A stretch of 64,000 bases of DNA from Coptis chinensis. Lineage: Eukaryota > Streptophyta > Magnoliopsida > Ranunculales > Ranunculaceae. Each line of letters begins with the position of its first letter. Position 1 is the first letter of the stretch. The notes beneath the pieces were generated by a model. That model saw only the letters and a program-made list of their open reading frames with translations. It did not search any database and was not told the DNA's origin. Both the position numbers and the translations under genes were made by a program. Shown here one piece after another: positions 1-10,139 of the stretch. Where the stretch lies: the NCBI GenBank assembly GCA_015680905.1, contig CM027377.1, forward strand, positions 55,077,501 through 55,141,500. Reading direction: 5' to 3'.

Positions 1-580
1 TATAAACCTTCCCTTCCTCCGAAGCTATTAAAAAGCTACCACATCATGCTAAGTTTCTTAAGGAATTGTGTACTACTAGGCGTAAGACAAATATACCAAA
101 AGGCGCTTTTTAACATAACAATTCCCAACCTTATCTGAAAATAATGGAATTGTTAAAGTACAAGGACCACGGTTAGTCCTATCTTTGTACAATGCACCTT
201 AGGAGATTCCTATCTGACGACGACGCGTTATTAGACACGGGGCTAGTGTTAACTTACTCCCATTTTATTTGTATAGACAAATAGGTCTAGACAAGATGCA
301 ACCCACTAAAATGGCGTTGCAATTAGCCGATCGGTCTATTAAGTATCCTAAGGGTGTAGTCGAAAATGTCTTTGGTAAAAGTTCGAGGATTTCTACTATC
401 CGGTTGATTTTGTAGTCCTCGATCTGAAGTCGCTAACGACTCTGTCCCGATCATTTTAGGGCGTCCTTTCGGCAACGCCAATCGCTCATTAATTGCCGCG
501 TGATGGTTCAATGTCCATGTCTTTTGGCCATCTTGCTTTGTTGAAGTCAATGTTTTTAAAACAAGGACCACGATTACCCG
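1..580 (+). pseudogene. Ty3/gypsy gag C-terminus and aspartic protease remnant
   Basis: Reading across frames gives a stretch resembling the plant gypsy segment that precedes the protease (about 1-110, 'AIKKLPHHAKFLKELC'-like). The retropepsin follows: 'LLDTGASVNLLP'-like at about 225-262, 'ALQLADRSIKYPKG' at about 311-354, and 'VDFVVLDL' at about 403-426. The D-T/S-G catalytic triplet is visible. The frame is broken by several indels, so no continuous ORF exists. The domain order matches Athila/Tat-type Ty3/gypsy elements. The left part of gag lies outside the window. This is a decayed element, and the family call is fairly safe. Confidence 0.75.
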
Positions 581-589
581 ATTCGATCT

Positions 590-1250
590 ATGGATGGAGA
601 GGTTAGCATGATCGAAAGCGTTGTCGAGATTATTTCAACAACACGTTCCACGATAGTCATATGCCCAAAAATTCTTTCCTTTGGAAAGTCGGACTCCAAC
701 ATTTTCATTTCTACACTAGTCGATACACATATTATTGATGAGGAAGGGATAGATGATTTTCTCAAAGATGTAGAGGACTACCATAGTAATGTGGATATGA
801 CCAATCTAGATGAGGAATTGATGAGTTTTTTCGAAAGTAGGTGACAATTCACCCTATCAAGAACTAACTTGCACAACATCCACCTCGATTCCCCTCCTTC
901 CACCCTTTCAAAGGAATCTCGAGTTTGCATTCGATCCTTTTGTTTCTCCTGTGCTTCATAATTTTTTAAATCCTCCTAGCAAACAGATCTTTCGGAAGGA
1001 CAAACTATTTGACACCTTCATTTTCAGAATTGAGGCGGACCTACACACAATGAATGAGTTTGGTGCTAAAACCACATCCTCATTGTGTACAGGCTGTCTT
1101 TCTACAACTTATCCATATCCACCATATTCTCCACAACCATTCACTTTTCTACACTTATTTACTAGAACACCCACTCATTCAAAAATTAAAAAAGAAGGTG
1201 CATGATAGGTTACCTGATAGGGTAATCCGACCGTTTTCATTCCACTAGGC
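590..1250 (+). pseudogene. gypsy linker region downstream of protease, no RT found
   Basis: An 84-residue acidic ORF (590-844) contains a run rich in D and E near its end (around 'DEEGIDDFLKDVED'). It occupies the position of the variable linker that normally lies between protease and reverse transcriptase in Athila-like elements. Short open frames continue to about 1250. No reverse transcriptase motif ('YxDD' or the LPQG region) could be read on either strand in the next 4 kb. This suggests a non-autonomous derivative or a large internal deletion. Function of the fragment is not otherwise recognised. Confidence 0.45.
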
Positions 1251-1635
1251 TGCGTCGTAGAAAATCTTGGTGCTTGATTGTGTTTGGATATGTTTTCTGT
1301 GATATTTATTTATGGAATGATCCACAACTATTTCGGTTGTTGATATATGATCAACTGCATGTTCATACATATATTTTAGATAAAGTCTCGAAAGTATCGA
1401 CTATAAGCGACTCAATTTCTGTGTTTGGTGCACTTCCTTTCACTTTAATATATTGGTGAGTGCACCATTAAGGTAACCGGGCCCTCCTATGGAGTGTGTG
1501 GGCTGTGAAAGTACGGATCCTAAGTCCACGGTTCACATAGTTCACGTTTTCCACTCTTGCATGTTTTTTCGGATTTTTTGAGTCATGTTTCTCTATGGTG
1601 TGAATTATGTCTTTATTGCTTATTGTTTTTCCTTC

Positions 1636-1800
1636 TAAAAAAAATAAATAAATAATAAATAATAAATAATAAATAATAAATAAAAACTAAATAATAAAAA
1701 TAATAAAAATAAAATAAAATAAAATAATAAATAAATAAATAAATAAATAAAATAAAATAAAATAAAATAAATAAATAAATAAAAAATAAAAATAAACATA
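1636..1800. repeat. AAT/AAAT-rich simple repeat
   Basis: A low-complexity tract made of AATA, AAAT and AATAAATA units runs almost uninterrupted on the plus strand. It lies within the retrotransposon remnant and explains short spurious ORFs there. Confidence 0.9.
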
Positions 1801-2567
1801 GTAATCTAGGAAGTCTCGGGAATCTGACTTTAAAAGACCCACTGCTAAAAACAAATTTTCTAAGCTTCGTTGTAAAAATTTGTTTGGGGGTGGGGTGTTC
1901 GTGTTTCCATACTAAAATGTTTTATGTCCCATTAGAGTTGCTTAGGCCGTTTAATTGTATTACGATTCGGATTGACATAATCTATTAATTTAGAGTTCAT
2001 TCGTTTCGCATAACTTCGTCGCCATGCACGCCACTCGGCGTTTTCCACTATCTCGTATGTCATCCGAAGTCGGAATAGAGTGCTTTATGGATCATTGGAT
2101 AGGAAATTCTCTCTTGATCATTTCCATATCTCATTCGCAAAAATCGGACCGGTAACGAAGCGGCAATTTTGAATTGAAATTCGCGAGAAAATCGAAAAAA
2201 TCAAAATTTCGATTTTGGGCTTGGGCCCAACCAGCATACCACGACCGTAGCGCTCTTTACCTTCTCACCATCGGTTCATCGTTTTCATCTTCCACCGCCA
2301 TTAAAAAGCTCCAAAACCCTAACAAAATAAAAATTAAAAAAAAAAAACCACAATAACTCACGCCAACCATCAAAGATCCAATTCAAATCTCCTATAAAAC
2401 TAAAACCACACCACCTCCACCAATTTAACCCAACAAAAACCACCGAAAAAATCAAAAATTGGTGCTGCCACGCCACCACATCACCACCACCATCATTTTT
2501 TATCAGTAAGGTCTTTCCTCATTACTCCTACACCTTCTACAAACCCCAAACCGTATTCAAACTTCAA

Positions 2568-3556
2568 ATGGCTCAACAACGCCGAATTATACCGGAGCAA
2601 GTTTTCACTGCCGACCACTTCGCGCCATTTTACGGTGACGAAATGGCTAGTAGAGACTGGGGTAGTTTGTGGTACTCGACCGAAGCCTTCTACCATGAAA
2701 ACTTGGTCCGACGGTTCTACAACATCAGGGAGTTGGAGGGGAGTAGGATTTTTGTGATGGTAAGGAAGAAGAGGAGGGAGTTGACTCTTTTGATTTGTTG
2801 GTGAGATTCTAGGCATTCCGCCTAGAATCCATCTGAGTTGCCACTCTACGGGGAGCCCCGGTTTGTGAGGGTAGAGCCTCGATGGGCGTGGGTATCATCA
2901 ATGGGAGCTACAATACAAACTCCCATTGTGTTCGCCGGGCATCCCTCGGGACCAACCAAATTGGCTATTTCGATGGATTGGTCGAATGTCCTAAAGGGAA
3001 GGACAAGGTCGGTGACATCGATCGACCTGCCTCCCGTCTTATGGGTACTCCGGGGAGGAGGAAAGCGATTTCTGTATCTTGGAGTTTTTGCCGAAGCATG
3101 ATTAGGGGTCGGAAAGTCTTTGGCACCTCTTCTGTGTTAATCACCAAGATCATGTCGAAGATAAAAAGCGACTCCGTCGATAGGATTTACATTACCCTGC
3201 ACCGTAACATGCGTATCTATAGGGAGTGTGTCCAACAAGTTTGGAGGAGGGCTGAGGATAGAGAAGAAGAAGAAGAGGATGGTGGAGCTGAGAATGAAGA
3301 GGAGGCTGGGGGACATCAGGATGCCTCCGAGGATGAGGAAGACTTCACCTGCTTTGATGCAGATGCCTTCCAGAGGTGTTGGTCTGATGCAGAACGCATG
3401 GATGTGCTTCATAGGGGCATGCGTTCACTAAACACTATCTGTACAGACCTCCGGACTCGACAGGCGACTATTCATCACAACCGAGATCCGCACCCGGAGA
3501 GGATGAGAGATGGGAACAGGCAAGGGAGGCTGAGATGGAAGCCAGCGCCGGTTTAG
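2568..3556 (+). pseudogene. Retroelement-associated ORF (Athila/Tat-like extra ORF), frameshifted
   Basis: The first part (2568-2804, 78 aa) starts 'MAQQRRIIPEQ' and ends with a 'FYHENLVRRFYNI' motif. That motif resembles the 'DLVREFYANM' signature of the gag-like or extra ORFs of Athila-type retrotransposons. After a frame change, the 224-residue ORF at 2882-3556 has a basic N-terminal half, a strongly acidic central run (about residues 125-160) and an Arg/His-rich tail. I cannot name its function. A PPT-like G-rich motif follows about 350 bp downstream (about 3903). The ORF is probably a non-essential accessory ORF of a defective Ty3 element; the family assignment is tentative. Confidence 0.4.
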
Positions 3557-4640
3557 AGTGGATATGCTTGCACGCTTCCCACCTCATCTGAGACTCGCTT
3601 ACGAGGACACAGCTTCACGAGGCATGGCGTCGTCGGCGAAGGACGACTGCTCTTTGGACCAACCGGGGAGCCGGGGAGCCACCACTAGAGAGTGTGCCCT
3701 CGCCACCCGATGGCGAGGTGTTTAGAGAGTCCGAGGTTGGATAGTGGTTGTTGTTTTATTTATTTTTGTTGTTTTTTTATTGTAATGTAACTTTTATTTT
3801 AGGTATTTTGAATTTTGTAGTGAAAGGTACTCGAATGAAATTTTAATATAAGGGGTTATTTTTCAGTATGTGTGGTTGTTTCATATTGATCCCCCTTCCC
3901 AACTTGTTTGGGGGTGGTTTTATCAATTCAAGCTTTATTTTTATATAACCCTAGTGTTAGAATTTATTAGCGGGAGTAAGGTGAAAATATGGCCGTTTAG
4001 GCATATCTATGAGTGAGAATCATTGTAGGATGAAATCTAGATTAAATAGGTACATTCAATCATATAATCAACCTAAAAGATCTTTGGGTTTGAATTAGAA
4101 TCAAGAAAATGAGTTGTTTCCGTTTTGGGTTTGGAAATTTTAGGATTTCGGAAGCTGCCGTAATTAGTTTTGGCAACTTTCCGACCCATTTTAGCAACTT
4201 AAAACCTATATAAACTTGATACAATCTATCCTCACAACTCACACTACACCTAAACTCCATCACGCACCTTTCACACCCGCGATTCCCACGTTTCGTCTCC
4301 ATTTTGCAAATCTGCAGCTTCGATGGCCAGGCGCGGGAGGGGAGGCTTCAGCTACACTACACTTCGACGAAAATTTTACTCGAGCGCCCGCCTGCCAAGG
4401 CAAAAGCGTGACTTCGCGCTAAAACACTGGAATTCAAAATACAAAAAAGCGACTTCGCCCTAGTTGGCCTTGGCGTCGACTTCCGTGGACCGAGAAATTT
4501 TCCAGGTTTTCGCGTAGTACCGGTTGTTTTGCAGCTGTTCCAGGCGTAGTTTTGAGATGACATCTCCTACAATAATACGGAACAGTCTTTGAAGATTTGT
4601 TCCAAAAGCACTACTTACTACGGTGCTTGGTTTTTGATGA
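3557..4640. other. Non-coding retrotransposon sequence with PPT-like motif
   Basis: No credible gene is seen. At about 3903-3920 the sequence contains 'TTGTTTGGGGGTGG', the same polypurine-like string found just before the LTR at 14562 and near 1883 and 12997. Weak short ORFs on both strands (for example 4060-4302, 4357-4563) have no recognisable motif. Confidence 0.5.
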
Positions 4641-4649
4641 GGTGATCAC

Positions 4650-5490
4650 ATACGTTGGCTGGGAACCTCTTATGGTAAGACCGGCTGAACTTTATTCTCC
4701 AAAGACTTGCATCTTATTTTTATAATAACTGCATTTTCTTTGAGAGACCGGATGGAGAACAAGTATTCTCCATCAACATTGACGATAAACCAATGGAAAT
4801 TACGGGTTCTTGCTAGCATTTGTTCTTGGACTTGCTATGCCGTGAGATACAAGACCCATGGTGCTATTAGATTCGATAATATGCATGTCTACACTTATGA
4901 GTCTTTGCATGAGGCTTATGGGGCAGGCATTTTCATTATTGAGGACCAAAGGGGACTATAGCGTTGCCCTTGGTAGCCTGTCCATGAACATAGGAACTGT
5001 TATGTTTTGGATTATGCTAAACATTTTAGGGGAATGGCGTTTTTCTTACGTGAATGGCGCCACTTGCGGCGTTTTTCCTTGCTTTAGCCCACGGGGCCCG
5101 GTTCTATGACCTTCCCGAACTTTGATGTCTAGTTTAGCACGAGCCAATACCATGAGGCATAAGTACATTCTTATGCCTGTTCTAATTCCGCGTATTATGC
5201 TATGTTTCTTTCCTATTTTTTGTACCGTTTCCGCGGATTGGATTAGGGTAGACGCGGTCGACCCACCAATAGTATTATTCGATCTTTCCGTGCAATGACT
5301 TGGCAAGGGTGGCGGATACAACCTCACCAGTTGCACACTACACCCCATCGTGACCAAGTGGCACTTAATAGGTTAGCAACCATAGATGATAAATGGCGTG
5401 AAGCCTGGCAAATTATCATAGCATGGCGGGGCTTGAAGGAGCCTCACTTCTTTATAGAAGTAGAGGATGGCGAATATGACGAATAACGTG
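4650..5490 (+). pseudogene. Second retroelement-associated ORF remnant
   Basis: Overlapping short plus-strand frames cover this stretch (4707-4961, 4858-5109, 5295-5486) and look like one coding region split by indels. The conceptual product includes 'INQWKLRVLASICSW' and 'EAYGAGIFIIED'. I do not recognise a domain. It lies between the PPT-like motif at about 3903 and the Harbinger insertion, inside the retrotransposon body, so I infer another accessory ORF of that element. Confidence 0.3.
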
Positions 5491-5850
5491 GGAGTGGAGG
5501 TAAGTTTTTAGTTTACGTTAGTGTGCGCTTATGTCCCAAGCAATTTCATTCTTTTAACCCCATAATGGGTAGAACTTCGTATAGAGTTGAGTCAGTTTTA
5601 TTTCCTATATTAGATGCGTTCTAACTTTGTTTTGCGGATGTTCTGAATTTCCGCAGCGTTTCAATGGTATTTTACTACCCTCTTTATTTAGAGCATTTGC
5701 AATGCAGGTGATAGAGAGGGGGTAGTGAAAACTATCACCTACTTGGGTCCAAAACTGCGTGCAATGCGGGGTGATAATGAAGGTGATAATTTTCCCGGTT
5801 CAAAACGAGGTGAAACCTTCCACCGAAGTTTTTCACCGACTTGTTAACCG

Positions 5851-5912
5851 GACGGGATGTTGGATTCGTGCGGATTACAAAATCACCGGACGGAATCCAA
5901 CATCCCGTCCGA
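5851..5912. repeat. Subterminal inverted repeat (hairpin) of the Harbinger element
   Basis: The string GGACGGGATGTTGGATTC is followed within about 30 bp by its near-perfect reverse complement, GAATCCAACATCCCGTCC. Related copies occur at 9595-9657 and 12755-12862. They look like subterminal sites for transposase binding, which is an inference. Confidence 0.75.
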
Positions 5913-6078
5913 GTCCTAACGGCTAGTTTACCAACGGTCAAAAGTCGAAAGGTCAAAACGGTCAAAATAAAAACTTTGGTATATATACAACATTTGTTTC
6001 ATTTCAACTCACACTTCCAACAATCAGAACTTCATATTTCTTTTTCTTTAAAATCAGTTCTTAAAAACCAAATATCAA

Positions 6079-6918
6079 ATGGCATCAACTCAAGCATCTC
6101 AAGCAAGTGGTAGCACTCAAGCAAAAGCGAGAGCTCACTTTAGCATGTCCGATGATCAAGCTCTATGTCTTGCTTGGATAAAAATTAGTGAAGACTCTAT
6201 TGTTGGTGCTTTCCAAAATGCAAAAGGATTTTGGAATCGTGTAACAAAACGAGTTCAATCAAGCGCGTGGGTGAATAGGTCTCGATTCAATTAGCGGAAG
6301 GTGGAAATATATTTCAAAAATGATGAACAAATTTGTTGCAATTGTGAATGCGGTGGAGGCTCGACATGCAAGTGGTACAACAATACAAAGCGGGTAATTA
6401 CAAGCGTTGTCAATTTGGAATTTATTAATTATCTTAGTCTTAGTCTAATTATTTCCGTCTTCGTCTAATTATCTTAGTGTATTTATTATTTCCATTTTAG
6501 TCTTAGTCTAATTATTATCTTAGTCTAATTATTATTGCAGTTTAATTATCTTAGTCCTAGTGATTATTTTAGTCTAATTACCACCATTTTTTTTTAGTTG
6601 TCCGAGGCAAGGATGACGCCAACTACAAGAAAAAATCGGCTTTTTCACTTGATCATTGTTACGTTTATACTCAAGGATAATCCAAAGTGGAGTAACGCGT
6701 TTTTGAGGCAAGGTCAAGCCGCCCACAAAGGGAAAAGGTCGCAAAATGATGGTGAAGATTCAACTTCTAATTCACCAAGTATTGGTGGAGTTGAATTGGA
6801 GGGTTCTCAAGAAATAGAGCCCCAAAGAAATGGAGCGTCCTCTTGGATCGAAGAAAGCCAAGTCCAAAAGGAACCAAGAAAAATCAATTGGTATGTTGGA
6901 GGGTTACTTTACGTTTAG
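6079..6918 (+). pseudogene. PIF/Harbinger ORF1, Myb/SANT-like DNA-binding protein, frameshifted
   Basis: The start at 6079 (MASTQASQASGS) leads into 'FSMSDDQALCLAWIKISED' and 'IVGAFQNAKGFWNRV'. These match the Myb/SANT-like helix region of Harbinger ORF1 proteins, where the family has 'F..DED..L..AWL..S.D...G..Q....FW.RI'. A stop at 6292 ends the first frame. Further blocks in other frames correspond to the 'W..I...VNKF' part (about 6300-6400) and to a basic, Ser-rich tail (6598-6918, 'RQGQAAHKGKRSQ'). A 200-bp AT-rich stretch at about 6400-6600 may be an intron. In Harbinger elements ORF1 acts with the DDE transposase for DNA binding and nuclear import. This copy is probably inactive unless the frame breaks are sequencing errors. 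Confidence 0.75.
6405..6600 (+). repeat. Degenerate 'CTTAGTCTAATTATT' tandem repeats
   Basis: Repeats of about 12-20 bp with a TCTTAGTCTAATTA core occupy the presumed intron of ORF1. The copies are imperfect. Confidence 0.65.
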
Positions 6919-7224
6919 AGGATACATTTTCACAGGATGCAAAATGAAACACAAAATGCTTAGAACTTAGGGAAAGGGAACTTGCATATGGTCAAAGAAC
7001 CTGTGATGGCAAGAGAAGAAAAAAAAATCGATTCAAGCAGAAAAAAAATCAGGTTCAATTGGAAAAAATCGGCTTCAAAAGATGCAATATGAAGCTAAGA
7101 TTTTAGCGACCGATACAAGTGTCCTCCATCCCCGAGCACCGCTTTTTATAATCGAGGCAACAACAAGCTGAAATACGTCTTTGAATGGGGAAGGGCTAGA
7201 GGTGGTTCTAGCTCTAACTAAGCT

Positions 7225-7405
7225 TATGTATTTTAATTATCTAGTATTTTATTTTAATTAAAGCACTATGTATTTTAATTAATGCACTATGTATTTTAAT
7301 TTCACTGTCTTTTAATTAATGCACTATGTATTTTAATTTCATTGTATTTTTAATTAATGAACTATGTATTTTATCTAACTTTTTTTTAATTAATGCACTA
7401 TGTAT
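7225..7405. repeat. Minisatellite, 'AATTAATGCACTATGTATTT' units
   Basis: At least five imperfect copies of a unit containing GCACTATGTATTTTAATT lie between ORF1 and the transposase gene. The tract separates the two convergent genes of the Harbinger element. Confidence 0.75.
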
Positions 7406-7494
7406 GTTTACGTCCAATATAATTATTTTCATAGAAATACAATTACCAATAAAATTAAAATACATTGTAATATAGTTCATTAAAATACAAACTG

Positions 7495-7720
7495 ATTAAA
7501 TACGTTGGAACTACATAGGAAATACATTAGGAAATACATAGGAAATACGTTGGAACTACATAGGAAATACATTAGGAAATACATTAGGAACTACATAGGA
7601 AATACATTAGGAACTACATAGGAAATACATAGGAAATACATAGGAAATACATTAGGAAATACATAGGAAATACGTTGGAACTTAATAGTTCACGTTAGGA
7701 AATACATAGGAAATACATTT
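7495..7720. repeat. Minisatellite, 'GGAAATACATTAGGAA' units
   Basis: Many short units built from GGAAATACAT, TAGGAAATAC and GGAACTACAT run head to tail, with a basic period of about 10-11 bp. Together with the adjacent repeat it fills the space 3' of both Harbinger genes. Confidence 0.8.
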
Positions 7721-7859
7721 TCATTTCCATTTTAAATTTAAGCCTCCTTCTCCCTCATCCGGATCCGAACCAATTTGGATCATAAATTTGGAAAACGGAT
7801 CTGCTGTTTCTTCAATGCCGGTCCAATTAAAAACATGTTCAACTAAGTCCTTTTGAAGA

Positions 7860-9240
7860 TTAGTATGTAACTTCATTTGATCTTATTTCTTGCTTCAATC
7901 ATCGATAGACAAAATGAAAACCATCATCTTCCCCAAAGAGCCGCGGTATTGTTTCTTTCCTCGACCTTTCCAATTCCAAACTCCACTTTCCGTTCATTTC
8001 TCAACAATCATATTATGCATTATAATGCATGCCTTCATTATATCTCCAAGAACAACAACACTATGACAACGGCGCTTGAAGCCTTAACAATATGCCATCG
8101 TGCCGCAAAACTCCAAACGTCCTTTTCAACATCCTTTCTTGCGGCTTCTTGGCGTTGAGTAAAGATCTTTTCATGCTTATTTCTTGGATAACGAATGGCT
8201 TGAACAAATGTGCCCCATTTTGGGTAAATACCATCAACAAGATAATATCCCATATCATAGTCATTACCATTCACATTAAATGCAACAAAGAGAGCCTCAC
8301 CTTGCTCTAATGATTCAAAAACATGAGAACGATGAAGCACGTTAATGTCATTATCTGAACGTGGTAGGCGAAGAAGCAATGCGAGATCAACAATGTTTGT
8401 GCCTGGCGGCTTCAAGTATCAAAGTTGGTTCCTTCTTGTACCCTACATGTGTTCCGGCCCATCCACTTGGGCAATTCTTCCACACCGGTGCATCAAATTC
8501 GATTGATCCAAGCATTCTGGAAAACCCCTTTGCGCATTTTCAGCTAATATCCTAGCAATGTGCACTTGGTCGTCTCAAGTACTCTTCCTCAAACGCCCGT
8601 GATAATTGCCTTGCACCAACGCTTCATAGATACATTTCTTTGTGGAATCTCCAATTTGTAAATACTCATCTGTTGAATCGGAAGAACTACCGGTTGCTAA
8701 TTGTGCAACCGCAGCCTAGTAGTCCCTTTTGTAACCCTATTTTACTCATCGTCGAATGATGCAACGATTATGCAACATATACATAAAAAGCTCTCTTGTC
8801 ATCCTGTACCTTCGTCTAAACTTATGAGGAGGCCTACAAGGTGTTGTGAAGTAATCCCTCATTATCTTTTGTTTCTTGAAATCACCACCATCTCTAAGCG
8901 TGTACTCTCCCGCGCCTTCCAGATCCACAGCGTTTATGCGTATCCACATCTTCAATTTCAATGGCTGCTTGAGTCATTAATGCCCCAATGATGGATAATA
9001 ACGCAACCTCCTCCTCCTCCTTAGCGCCTCATCATATCATTATGCTCATCTCTTACTCTTTCCATGTAGTCATCTTCATGAAGTACAGGAAGGCGACCGG
9101 TGAAACCGTGAGAAGGCGAACTATTACTACTAGATCCTCCCATAACCTTTGGTTATATGCAATTCTTTCTTCTCTAGACATTTTTTCCTATTTTTTTAGC
9201 TTGGTTGTGGGGAAGAAGATGGCTGTGTTGTTTGTTTGAT
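7860..9240 (-). pseudogene. PIF/Harbinger DDE transposase (Plant transposon protein family)
   Basis: Minus-strand pieces in gene order are as follows. An N-terminal block at about 8961-8746 has 'FRRRYRMTRELFMYML', matching the family's 'FRRRFRMRRELFLRIV'. A block at about 8525-8420 has 'GSIEFDAPVWKNCPS', corresponding to the family's 'GSIDCMHWEWKNCP' and holding the first acidic region. The 125-residue ORF 8415-8038 has 'NDINVLHRS', 'FNVNGNDYDMGYYLVDGIYP' and 'AARKDVE'. The last three are diagnostic of the DDE nuclease. Frame breaks separate the blocks, and the tail is hard to follow below 8038. The gene converges on ORF1, the usual Harbinger layout. The family call is strong; activity is doubtful. 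Confidence 0.85.
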
Positions 9241-9310
9241 CTAAAAGAAAAGAAGAGTAAAACGAAATATGAAAGGTAAGGTCACATATGATAAGGTCAC
9301 ATGTGATACT

Positions 9311-9533
9311 TCGATTTTGGTCCACTTACCAATTGACAACACATTTTATTAGATTTTTGTTCACTCTCCAAGTGACAACACATTGTATCTAAATGTCTAT
9401 CCAAATGTACCCTCAATAATTCCGATTTTGGTCCACTTACCAATTGACAACACATTTTATTAGATTTTTTGTTCACTCTCCAAGTGACAACACATTGTAT
9501 CCAAATGTCTATCCAAATGTACCCTCAATAATT
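9311..9533. repeat. Tandem duplication, two copies of about 111 bp
   Basis: The segment beginning CGATTTTGGTCCACTTACC and ending ACCCTCAATAATTC is present twice back to back with only a few differences. It lies just upstream of the transposase gene. Confidence 0.9.
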
Positions 9534-9594
9534 CCTCCATAAAATTGCATTATTTGGAATAGTAAAATGTGCAGGGAGGAGGGCTTAAAAACCA

Positions 9595-9720
9595 GACGGG
9601 ATGTTACATTCCGTCTCGGTCAAAAAAACCCAGACGGGATGTTACATTCCGTCTCGGCATCCCCATACACTATTCTGTCAGAACCTGTCAGAACTTCACC
9701 TTGTGCAAAAATGAGTGATA
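9595..9720. repeat. Internal copy of Harbinger subterminal repeats
   Basis: Two direct copies of CAGACGGGATGTTACATTCC (each nearly palindromic) are followed by AACTTCACCTTGT. The same pair of motifs occurs at the true right end (about 12755-12900). This looks like a former or duplicated element end that now lies in the interior, between the transposase and the PMD gene. Confidence 0.65.
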
Positions 9721-10139
9721 TTCCAAACTAAAATTTTTCGTTTCAACAAAAAGCAGGAAATGAGTGAAACAAATATGAAGCGAGTGAAAGCGAATGTGAA
9801 GCATTTAAAGCGAATGTTCCATTTTGGAAACATACTGAACTTATAAATTTTTAATTTTTTTTTTTTTTGCCATAACCTCATTTGTTTTATTGACATATTC
9901 ATATCAAAAACCTGCTAATATACTTTGAAAATAATAAATAAGACAAACAACAATCATGAACAACACCCAAGTCCAACAGAAACTTCGGTAAAAAACTAAC
10001 TTATAATTTCTAAAAAATTGGACATAACCTCCTTTGTTTAATGACATATTCATATCCAAAATCATCAAAGAAAAACACGCTAATCAAAAATTCATTACAA
10101 ACAACAATCCCAAACGCCATAAGACAAGTAATGGCGCCG

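Noticed and set aside
1636..1800. Poly-A tail of a LINE or processed gene
   Set aside because: The tract is a mixed AAT/AAAT repeat with no LINE coding sequence or target duplication beside it.
7495..7720. Possible CRISPR-like array
   Set aside because: Units are about 10-11 bp, imperfect and lack unique spacers; it is a plant minisatellite within a transposon.
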